A stretch of 64,000 bases of DNA from Holtermannia corniformis. Taxonomy: Eukaryota; Basidiomycota; Tremellomycetes; Holtermanniales. The position numbers and the translations under genes are program-made. A model generated the notes under the pieces. That model saw only the letters and a list, made by a program, of their open reading frames with translations, searched no databases and had not been told where the DNA came from. The stretch covers positions 488,252 to 552,251 of the forward strand of contig BCIJ01000011.1 in NCBI GenBank assembly GCA_001599935.1, in the 5' to 3' direction. Of the stretch, positions 11,774 to 21,261 are shown piece after piece. How positions within the stretch are numbered: position 1 is the first letter of the stretch; each line of letters opens with the position of its first letter.

Positions 11774-13368
11774 AACAGCAGTTTGGTAATCTGTTTGCAC
11801 ACTGTAGCCAGCGGTAAACACGTCATTCATGTTTTCGTTCACAGACAAGCTTTTGGCAAAGGCTGAAGCCTAGGAAGATGTGGTCGGCATCGTGTTGTTT
11901 AGAATGACTGACAAATAAGTCAAGTGGCAAATTTGAATTCAGTGATGATGGGGTCGTGTTTATAGTAGTCGACGAAGCGCGTGGTCCCTCAGCGTCAAGC
12001 GCACGGTGTTTATCTAATGCCCCGTTGACCGAGGTGCAATTCGAGAGTACGCACGTTACTCGGTGTACTCCCCGAGTGAGAACGTCGCCATGTCAATACT
12101 GAGTGAATTTGTAAAGGATTCGCCACTCGGCTGTCTGCCAGGCCGAAGCTGCTTCCCAAGCTGACTGCCAGGCCGCGGGCCAAGCAGCCAATTGTTTATT
12201 TATAAAACATGGTCTATATATAACAGCCGAATCATACGCTTTGAGAGGAAGAGGATGCTGTCCGAGTCTGATCAATTCATTCTCATCACCGAACCAGCAA
12301 GCAATTCGCCTCTCTTGTTTGACGTTGACCGTTGTAGACTTTGAAGTATTACCTAAGTACAATATGCGACTAAAAAGGCTGAGGCGAGGATAACGCTCGC
12401 GCACCTCTGCCCTTTGCAGAATTGGACAGGCATCTGCCTATCGGAGCGCCAATGTGTGTCTGTGACGGGCCGAGCTTGGGACATAAGGGTGCTCATCACG
12501 CTCAGCACGAGGCGTGTACTGCATACTAAATGATTGACGGCATTTTGCGAATAGCAGTCCGCGAGGTGTACGGTCTTCATGCTCAGTAGCATCAGGATGA
12601 ACCCAGTGTTGGCCAATCCACGTACCTGTAGCTTTGGAATTGAGGCCTGCAGCGTCGAGAGCATTCAGTCGCAGCATAGCTTGACCCCTGCCATGGCGCT
12701 GCCCGTTAACTTGGCTTTTTCAAAAGAACACTGCCGGTCCCAGCCTTGTCCCCTAGTCTTCGCCGTCTGGAGGCCACCAAAGCATCACGCTCTCTGTGGT
12801 TGATTCTTCCTTCACTCGAAACGTCGTGGGACGGTCACATTTGTGGGTTCGCAGATGCGATTACTGTACAGTATGTAGAGGGAAAAGTTGCTGATGACTG
12901 ATTACGAGGTGAAATGTCGAGTTGTGACATAAGCACCGATCGCTGACGAACTGACGCGCCGACTGATACCGTTGCTGACGTTGTGGCCAGCTACTGAGCA
13001 GGGATCGTTTACTTGGTTTTACTGTATTGTGATTCGTGTACGGCGATAGCTTTGTACACCGGTGGCCTTGTACAAGTGCGGGTGTCATGCAGTCGCGTAT
13101 CAGCTTCGCTCGACGCCACGATGCTGATCGGACAAGACATTGGCGTGGCTCGGTAAGTTATGCCGTGATCCAGCCAAAATCATGTCAGCTTACTGACGCG
13201 GGCTGACGACGAGGCTCGGTCAGCGTACGGCCGAGTTGACGCTGACATATCCTCCTTGCATCCTGAATGGCGCAATGTCTAAGTATATAAGCATGCTCGC
13301 AATGTCCACCCAGTCCTCACTCTTCTCTTCGCATCTTGCTTTACTCACAATCCACACCTAACAACACT
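11774..13368. other. AT-richer intergenic stretch beside tRNA-Arg
   Basis: About 1.6 kb with no convincing gene. Base composition is clearly more AT-rich between about 11860 and 12560 than in flanking DNA. A short imperfect direct repeat (CTGCCAGGCCG at about 12135 and 12166) is present. The last part is the promoter of the dehydrogenase. Gene-free, AT-rich DNA next to a tRNA is a common site for decayed mobile elements, but I cannot identify one. Confidence 0.4.
13284..13290 (+). promoter_or_regulatory. TATA box of the short-chain dehydrogenase
   Basis: TATATAA lies about 80 nt upstream of the ATG, followed by a C/T-rich leader. This is typical of a strongly expressed or inducible fungal gene. 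Confidence 0.6.
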
Positions 13369-14314
13369 ATGGTTTCATATCTCATCACCGTGCGCTTGGA
13401 GGTGTGTCTTGTGCATGCGCTTACTTGGACCCGCAGGGTACCAACCGTGGCATCGGCTTTGGTCTTGTCGGGCGCTTGAGCGAGGACAAGACCAAGATCA
13501 TCTATGCTGGCGCGCGCAACCCCGACAGCGCCACCGCCCTCAACGAGCTCGCAGCCAAGTCAAACGGCCAAGTCCGCGTCATTCAGATCGACCCGACCAG
13601 CGACGAGAGCGTCAAGGTGTGTGGTGCTCGTTCCGGACGCGAAAGCATGACTGACGCCTGCAGACGGCTGTCGAGAAGATCGAACGGGAGCAGGGCTCGC
13701 TCGACATCTTGATCAACAATGCAGGGTGAGTACGCCTTGTAGCTGCATGGCTCCCAAATTGACATCGACCAGCACCGCTGCTGGTGGTTACGCATCGGTT
13801 ACCAAAGCGTGAGATGTTCTTGGGCACCTTTCAGCATGTGGCTGACGGACCGCAGCAACCTTGACGACTTCCGAAGCAACTACGAAGTCAACGTGATCGG
13901 TGTTGCGCGCGTTACCAACGCGGCGCTCCCTCTCCTTCGCAAGGGGGACAAGAAGCAAATCTTCATCATCTCGTCTATCGCTGGCTCCGTCTCCTTTGCC
14001 ACCACTTTCGGTCAGTCGTTGGCTGCTGCTTACGGCCCGAGCAAGGCGGCCGCCAGCTTGCTTGCTGTGCACTACGCTACCGAGCTCAAGCCGGAGGGGT
14101 TCCTCGTACAGCCGATCCACCCTGGCTGGGTCAAGACGGACATGGGTGGTCCCCAGGCGCGGATCGAGCTCAAGGAGTCGATCGACGGCTTGTAAGTCGG
14201 GCACATTAGATCCGGGCTAAGCTAATACCGCGCAGGGTCAAGGTGTTTGACGACGCCAAGCAGGATGACGACGTCCGGCTCATCAATTACGACGGTACGA
14301 CTCTCGCTTGGTGA
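13369..14314 (+). CDS. Short-chain dehydrogenase/reductase (classical SDR)
   Basis: A cytosolic NAD(P)-dependent oxidoreductase of unknown substrate. Six exons (13369-13389, 13437-13616, 13664-13725, 13773-13808, 13856-14191, 14236-14314) give 237 residues, a normal SDR length. The Rossmann motif is ITGTNRGIGFGL (6-17), the NNAG motif ends at residue 88, catalytic Ser is in FIISSIAG (about 140), and the active-site pair is Tyr159/Lys163 in AYGPSKAA. After it comes HPGWVKTDMGG, the substrate-loop signature seen in fungal SDRs related to sniffer-type carbonyl reductases. The first exon is only 21 nt, so the glycine motif is split after ITG. A TATA box and a pyrimidine-rich leader precede it. 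It has no functional neighbour in the window. Confidence 0.93.
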
Positions 14315-14382
14315 TTGCGTTCACCAGTTGACAAAGTACAAATACATATGTATCAACCGTGTCTATCCCCGTGTGTCAATCC

Positions 14383-16692
14383 TCAGATCAACAGCACATC
14401 TAGCTGCAGCTGCTTCATAAGCTCTGGCCAGCCGAGGCGCGGCAAGCCCTCGTCCTGGCGCTTCCAGTACCCATCTAACAACTTCTCCTGCGTACACGTC
14501 AACACTGCTCGCCCAGACAGAACCCCGACTTACAGCTGTCGCTAGGTCCTGGCAGTACTGGTACCCAAACGCCGAGAACAACCCCTTGACCCACGGTCGT
14601 TGATCCTCCGTCACTGCCGAGCCAGCGATCAAGAGCGGCCAGACGAGCATCACGGGCTCTGTCGAAATCTCGGCGCAAAGCTCCAGAACACAGTGGACGG
14701 CCGACTGCACGCGCGGATCGGTCGGCTCGGCGTCAAAGACCTCGATTAGCAGATAGGCGTTGAGTGCGTGCCGATACGCGTGGTCGCCAAACTGGACACG
14801 CGCTTTTCTCGGCGAGTCTTGCTGCGAGATTGCCCAGATCTTGAGCTCGTCGATGAGCGTCCAAGCTTCAGCTTGGATGCACGCCGCGACACTGCTCATC
14901 TCTTGGTCATAGTAGACCTCGCCGAGCTTGGCTTTGCGAGCGCATATGATGCGAACCTGCAATGATCAGATCACAGACCTCCTTGCCGATGACATACCCT
15001 AGCGATCACGTCTGCCATTCCCCGCGATATACCAAACTGCCGCTCGATGCTCTCCCACTGCCACGCCGTCTTGCTAGTCTTTTCACAGTCAAACCACCAG
15101 GGCGACCAGTTGCCCAGCAGCGTTGGCTCCGCGTTCGTGCTGAATGACCCGAAAGCGTCATGGACCGCGATTTGCTCGAGAATGAAGCGGCGCGTAAAGT
15201 TCTCTGGGTCCTCTGCGAGGAGTGCGGCAGGTCCGCCGCGCTTCTGGATCAGGTTGATCGCGAATTCGAGGTTATCGCGCCATGTGCGGTCTGCGCTCAG
15301 TACCTGTATGGTCAACCAATACTTATCGACCAGGGGTGAACTCACATCGCGGATGAGGGTGATGACGCAAACGGCGAGGATGACGTCGAGCTCCGAATCC
15401 CCATGACGGGTGATGCTGACGACCAAGTGGCCAAGGGCTTGCTTCTTCATCCGCTGGGCCAACTGACCCATCTCGTTGTTCTTGACCAGAGCACCGCCAG
15501 GCTGTAAATGATCCAGATGTGCCGCCGCCGTACTCAACAAGCTCAAGCGTAGCGCGGCACAAGCCGGACTATTCGTGTCGAGCAAGACAAGCGGGAGCGC
15601 AACAGCCAAGATTGGATTCTGTGCCACATCGTAGCTATTGCCCATTGCGACGCAGATTTTAGATGTTGACGAGATGTATTGGTGGAAGAGGTGCCGCGCT
15701 GCCGCACTCGGGAACGCGTGCATGAAGGGCTCGAGAGTTGGCGCGGGGGAAAAGTTGAATGAGAAGGGCGTTGCTGGCTGACGTGGCTGGGACGCCTCGG
15801 GGTTGCGTTTCCGCCTTGTAGCGAGGATACTGGTGGAGATAGAGAGGTTGTCGGGAGCGGTAACGGGACTCGCCCAGGGGATGACGGACGCATCGGTGAA
15901 CATTGACGAGCGTGCTCTGCCAACCTCAGTCTCGGTCGAGGGTGTGCCAACTGCACCCACCTTGACGAAATCATCCCGGCCCGTGAGCTCTCTGCGTGCG
16001 CCGAGGAGCCGGCGGTCCACGGCACCATGCTCATTGTTGTGTCCGAGCCGCCGAGCGAAGCTAGCATTTGCTCTGGCGAGAGAACGAGGTCTTCGTTCAA
16101 TTTACCCGCTGCAACGGTGCCGTGCTGTCCAACGCTAGTGAAGATGTTAGTCCGCTGCGTGTGGACTCGCCGCGACCTACGCTAACGAGTCCTTCCTGGC
16201 TGGAGTGATAGGCGGTGGTACGGCGGCATGGGTGCGGAGCTCTGGTGGTGGGACATTGGCCGCGAGCTCGAGTGTTGCAGGATCATAACAGCACTGGAGA
16301 GGATCAGGGTCGACCACACGGTGGCCTACCGCCACACGCACCACTCGATCCAAATCAAGACAACGTTGGCAGACCGGCTTGAGCTATGTCCTCGATCAGC
16401 TCACGCTGCCCGCTCCGCGCACACTGCTAACCTCATCACACCTGACCTCTGCGACTCAAGTCAGCTATCGCAGCTACACAGCATACCGCAGCGACTCACT
16501 CCTCAAGCGACAAGTCCGACAGCCCAGCTTTGACCGTGTGTATTTCTGCTTTCGCCGCTTCTTGGCCGGCTGCGGCACCTCCTCGTTGGCCGACAGACTC
16601 TGGTTCGAGCCACCCGACTGCGAGTCCTCAACTCGGCCACGAGCAATGTACTCGTTCAAGTCTTCGTACGTGCGCTTAGTGACGGTGGCCAT
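14383..16692 (-). CDS. Zn2Cys6 transcription factor with Fungal_trans_2-type domain
   Basis: A fungal-specific binuclear-cluster regulator of 647 residues in nine exons: 16500-16692, 16432-16448, 16342-16383, 16181-16293, 15961-16134, 15346-15916, 14998-15303, 14534-14956 and 14383-14487. The cluster is complete: C58-x2-C61-x6-C68-x6-C75-x2-C78-x6-C85, preceded by the basic AKKRRKQKYTRSK. It is assembled from four exons, one of 17 nt. The region after residue 250 (FHQYISSTSKICVAMG, then LLDTNSPACAALRLSLL and INLIQKRGG) matches the long helical domain found C-terminal in this family (PF11951-like). The last exon ends the protein with LQLDVLLI; unspliced reading of that region gives an unrelated tail. 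The 42-nt intron 15304-15345 is in frame and stop-free. Target pathway unknown; it converges on the adjacent dehydrogenase. Confidence 0.92.
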
Positions 16693-17123
16693 GGTGTGGC
16701 AAACGGCTGCTGCTGCCGGGAGACGACAAGGACAGGTTGGAGCGCTATCTCTGGCTGCGGGCGATAAAGGTCACGCTGCCGTTTGCGAGCTCGCGGGGCC
16801 CATTGGCTCGTTGAGCGGGACAAACGCCGACTGCCGCGTTGATCACAAAGTGCAAAATCAGGAGCCAACCACGAGCCGGGAGCGTGACGACTGCTGACTG
16901 CGCGCTGGGCAGCGACTGCACGCTGCGAGAGCCGAGACGCAAGCACACTGTGAAGAACAATCGCACTTTGCTCACCTGACGACCGCCGAGTCAGCCACGG
17001 CCCCGCCCAGTGCCTCGAGTGCCACGTTGCCACCGGCATGCACTTTGCAACGGTGCATCTCGCGCCGCTAGCGTACCAAATCATACAAAAGCTCGGTGGT
17101 GTCCCCCGTGACAGATTGTTTTT
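16693..17123. other. Intergenic region, Zn2Cys6 factor promoter
   Basis: It separates the start of the Zn2Cys6 gene from the stop of NAC-beta, both on the minus strand. No gene is seen; short frames lack ATG or known motifs. Confidence 0.5.
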
Positions 17124-19396
17124 CTACTCGACGTCGTCCAACTTCTTGTCAGCCGCGGCGCCCTCTGGGACGTCGTCAAAGCTCTCGACCAAGTCTGGGA
17201 TCTCGTCGTCGTCGTCACCCTCGGCCTTCTTGTCGCCTTGAGCGGCGGCGCTGCGGGCCGTGAGGGATTGGTACGACTCTGCGAGCTTGCGAAGCGAAGC
17301 GAGCGAGTCGGGACCGAGCTGGTTAAGGATGCCGGGCACGAGCTCGGTCAACTCCTTGGTCTGACCGGCGCCGTGGATCGCGAGCGTGTTGGACGGGAGA
17401 GCCGCGTTGACTAGGTGGTGTTAGCTCGTGGTCCTGGTCGTGACAAGGCAAACCCCAGCAAAAGCAGACTGGACTCGTCTACGATCTTGGGGACGAAGTC
17501 AACCCTGTCATCACAGACAGGCATACTCGGTATGCTCCAGTGACGCATACTGTGCCGATTTGGCATCGATAACAGCATGAATGATACTTCGACTGCGCTA
17601 CCACCAAGCTGAAGGCAGATCGACTGGGAAAAACGAGGTTCGTGCGAGTCCAGAACAGTCTGCCCCAATGCACGCCAGGTACAAGGCACCGTTGAAGCAA
17701 CTCATGGCTTGACCGAATGCAATGCTTCCAGTGGAGGGGCATCATTCGAGCTGCAAGCTGCAAACCAGCTACGTATTCCTTGTAGTAGTCAAGGAACTTG
17801 TTGCAGATTTTCACAGCTTGACGATTGGGGTGCACGAGTGATGTGGACATCCCAAGCATTTGGCGACTCTCAGGAAGGACAGCGGGCAGGAAAAGCTGTT
17901 CGGAACGGACGAGGCGCCCAAAGCTGGGAGCGGAGGTCCGACTATAAGACGTCAAAGCTTGACGAGCAAAGAGGTAGGACACGTTTCGTGACGTGCGAAC
18001 GGCCGCACATTGCCGCGCGAACAGGAGGTCTGACACCTGCAGTTTAGCGGGTAAGGCAAGCTGTCGTCTGTGAACCCTACAGGCAGACTATGGCAACTGA
18101 AGTATAGCTCGATCAACAGCCACATCAGAGCTACGAAGGATGCACGGTCGTGCGTGCAAGCAGACGCGAGAGGGCTTGGTTATATCGCTATACAAAAGCA
18201 GGTCGACGTCCTACCAAGCCATCAAAGCGAGATGACGAAAAAATCCACACCAGACAGACTAATGCTGCTATCCGTAATGATCGCTGGTCTCTGGAGAAGC
18301 GGATCCACCGACAGCCATGAAAGAGCGTTTCAGACTGCGACTAAAGGCAAAGACGCTTCAAGCTTGATTTTGCCCGTATTCCCTTCCGTTTGCGGAAGTA
18401 CGCGGGGATATTCTAGCTGATGTCGTCTAGACGCTCAGTCGTAGACGACGCATCACCAGCTCAGAGTCCGTGATGCGAACCAGGAGCCGTTCCCCAGCAT
18501 CCAAAAGACGAAGGAGATTGACAGTGCTCTACACTTGACTAACGACGACTGGCATACAAGAGCGATCGCACTGCGACCTCTGAAGAGACACATCAAGCTT
18601 GGAGACGCCGGGGCCACTTCCATGTGCGGACGTACACCCAGTTTTTTGCAGCTGATGTTGTCTAGTCAATCAGTCGAAGGCGACGCATCAATCTAGCTCC
18701 AAGTCCATGACGCGAGCCGGGAGCCATCGTTCCATGGATCATGAAGCTAAACAGTGTGCTAGGCTTCACGGACGGCCTCTTGAATCAGCTCAGCACAACG
18801 ATGACAGCGGCACAGCTAAATTCGTCGCGGTAAAGCTGATGGTCTCTGGCGATGGTTGGACCAACGCTACACTGCTAGCAGTCGCTGGCGCAACGGCTCA
18901 CGTAGCCATGAGAGCCCGACGTTTCTGGTGTACACGGTGCTGGGGTGAGACGTGTTGCGCGACTCGCAACTCGGAGCTGCGGCCCGAGCGCAGACTTGGC
19001 GAGGTCCCCCGTAGACTAGCCCATATCCACCGCCGTGCACTTGTTCCCCTTGCCAACATGCTGCCGCCGACCTTTGCTTATTGTCTCTCTCTCTCCCTGA
19101 GAATCAATCGAACCGCCAACTCACCAATAGGCCTCTGGAAGTGCAAGACGTTGCCGTCCTCCTTGAACATGTTGACCTCTTCAACGCCAGCAATCGGGGC
19201 GACGCCGAGCTTCTTGAGACCGGCTTGGAGCTTTGCATCGTTGCCTTGGTTCTTGGACGCCGAGTGCTTTACGACCTTTCGCCTGACGGAGCCCTTGCCG
19301 CCTATGGGTGTGAGTAGGGAGTGGTTCCAGGCTAGTCTCGGACTGACCGATGCGGGTAGCTTGCGCCTGGAGCTTGGCGAGCTTGTCCTTGTCCAT
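17124..19396 (-). CDS. EGD1: Nascent polypeptide-associated complex subunit beta (BTF3/Egd1)
   Basis: This is the beta subunit of NAC, the heterodimeric chaperone at the ribosomal exit tunnel. Three exons (19348-19396, 19125-19301, 17124-17410) give 170 residues, close to the usual 155-165. The N-terminus [20 protein letters not shown] includes the ribosome-binding basic motif [12 protein letters not shown]. The NAC domain follows ([17 protein letters not shown], then [17 protein letters not shown] and [13 protein letters not shown] sequence), with an acidic Asp/Glu-rich C-terminus. Intron 2 spans 17411-19124, about 1.7 kb, because the exon ending in HFQRPI joins only to the exon starting VNAAL and no intermediate exon is needed. 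Both ends have normal splice signals. The intron holds the tandem repeat described separately. A telobox-like G-run lies upstream at 19690-19707. Confidence 0.94.
18361..18733. repeat. Degenerate two-copy direct repeat inside the NAC-beta intron
   Basis: Copy A runs from about 18361 to 18493 and copy B from about 18597 to 18733, offset by ~236 nt. Shared strings in order are AGCTTG, TGCGGA-GTAC, AGCTGATGTYGTCTAG, CAGTCG, GCGACGCATCA or GACGACGCATCA, AGTCCRTGAYGCGA and GGAGCC-TTCC. Flanking sequence before each copy (ACTGCGAC ... CAAGCTTG) is also alike, so the unit may be longer. It lies wholly within the intron. Confidence 0.7.
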
Positions 19397-19757
19397 GATG
19401 CTTGGTGGGTGGCGAGGTGAGGTGAGGCGACTGGGATTGCACGTCAGCAAAGGGAATCTTCCGTGATGCACCGAGTCGTCCGAGCGAGCGCAACGAGAGA
19501 CACGGTAGAGTTGGCCTTTCCCGTCTCGTCGCCGCGCGCTCGCGCCCTGTGCTGGCTCTGTACGCACGCGGTGGCCTCTGGTGCTGGTTGATGAGAAGCA
19601 GGGATGGTACGGTGCGCTTTGGTGCGACTCGTGGTGAGGGTCACGCTCGGCCATCGGCGTTTTGAACTCAATCGGCGTTATGGCAAAACGGGGTTTAGGG
19701 GGTTAGACAGCCAACTTTAATCACAAACAGCAACATCTACCACCATCGACATCCACA
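19397..19757. promoter_or_regulatory. Divergent promoter of NAC-beta and the securin-like gene
   Basis: A 361-nt head-to-head spacer. It contains GGGTTTAGGGGGTTAG (19691-19706), a telobox-like G-rich element. Both promoters must lie here. Confidence 0.5.
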
Positions 19758-20973
19758 ATGTACCAGACAGCCCAGCGCGCTCACAGGACAGCGCCGAGGC
19801 CAAAGGTGCACAGGGACAAGGAGAATGCAACCGTACTGCCATCGAAAACTCCGTCGCGGAATGGCAAAGCGCTCGCAGGCCCAAGTACCGTCGGGTTCAG
19901 TCGGCAGCTTGTGCCGGGCACGGTCCTGCGCGATACGAGGAACCTGATGGCGACGGGGAATGGCAAGGCTAGGGATGGAGAAGGAGCCAAGGCCAAGGGG
20001 AAAGATGTGGATGGGATCGGTCGGTCCCACCTGCGACCGCGACGCGTCAAGCTGATCACTGAACCAGAGCCGACACGACTGTTCAAAGCCCACTTGACGA
20101 GCTCGAAATCCCACACGGGTCTAAGCGAGGCCCATCCCGCCAAAGTCCATCAGACGCCCGGTCCCGTCCGCGCCCAACAGACGCCACTCCCGAGCGCGAG
20201 CCGTACCACGCGCAGATCTAGGCAGAGCTTTGCGACGCCAATCAGGCAGTCGGTGTGGGATGATGACCCGGCCGATGTCAGTGTTGATATGGCTCCCGTA
20301 CCAGGAGGCATGGTGCTGGACGAAGCAGTCGAGGAAGAGGAGAGTGACCCCGAGGTCGAATACATGCCGCCGAGAGCGGTCGGTACGTTGGGTCCGCTGC
20401 CCTGCGTGCGCTAGCTGATTAACTGCTCCGTGTCTCAGAGCTACCGTACGAGCCACCGTTTGCACACACAGATCTCTCGACGATCGGCGCCGCGTTTGCC
20501 CGCCTGCCCGCCACCCAACTCGAATCTGGTCCGTTCGACCCCCTATCGGTTCCAGACCTCGTCCCAGATACCGACAACCAACTCGACATCGGCATCAAGC
20601 TCTGTGGTACGTCTTGCTCTCATGGCAGCACAGCGCAGACTGACGTTTGGTGACAGATGAAACCGAGCTCGAAGACCCAATCTTTGCAGCGCTCGACGCG
20701 CGCAACAAGCGATCAGCTCAGCCGCCCAGCGGCGGCGGTCGCAAGACGGCGCCGGTACCGGTACTAGCACATAAAAGACCGCTGACGGGTGCGCGCAAAC
20801 CCGCTCTCCCACCTGCAACCGTCCTTCGACGCGCTCCCGCTCCAGCGCCAGCGCCAGCATCTCGACGGCCAACCGCACGAGCTCCATCAGCGATCCGCCC
20901 CACCCCGAACCTCGAGCTCAAGCTGTCGACGCCGATGCCGGCCGATACGGAAGATTACCTGCTCGAACTGTGA
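19758..20973 (+). CDS. Securin-like anaphase inhibitor (Cut2/Pds1/PTTG type), candidate
   Basis: Securin binds and inhibits separase until APC/C-mediated destruction at anaphase. Three exons (19758-20382, 20439-20606, 20657-20973) give 369 residues, mostly disordered and rich in Pro, Ser and Arg. Support comes from short motifs and their order. A KEN box (residues 21-23) lies near the N-terminus in HRDKENATV, next to basic TP sites and RxxL sequences such as RSHL (89-92). A central acidic segment then ends in SDPEVEYMPPR (196-206), which matches the separase pseudosubstrate motif pattern (PE-I/V-E followed by P) known from securins. A hydrophobic-acidic stretch follows (DPLSVPDLVPDTDNQL). Securins share almost no other similarity, so the call rests on architecture. 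Another KEN-box APC/C substrate is the main alternative. Confidence 0.6.
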
Positions 20974-21261
20974 GACTGTGGTTTGGTTAGACCGAGCTTG
21001 TGCGACTTTGACGAGCGTGGAGATGAAGTGATGACTCTTGTATCGTTGGACTAGGGACTGATGTGATGTAACGATGCTTCTTCTGGTTCACGACCACGGC
21101 GCTCAACTGTACTAGGACGACCTGATATGCTGACGACTCGTCGGCTCCCAAGCAGAGATCAGAAACATCAGCGTCGCAACAATAGCATCTGACACGGCGC
21201 AGATACATAAGTCATGAATACATCGTTGCGGTCCTTGTACATCCCAGTCGCATCGCCTCGA

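Noticed and set aside
14363..14533. Unspliced C-terminus of the Zn2Cys6 factor
   Set aside because: A GTAAGT donor at 14533 and an acceptor at 14488 give a tail with better family fit (YWKRQDEGLPRLGWP) than the unspliced reading.
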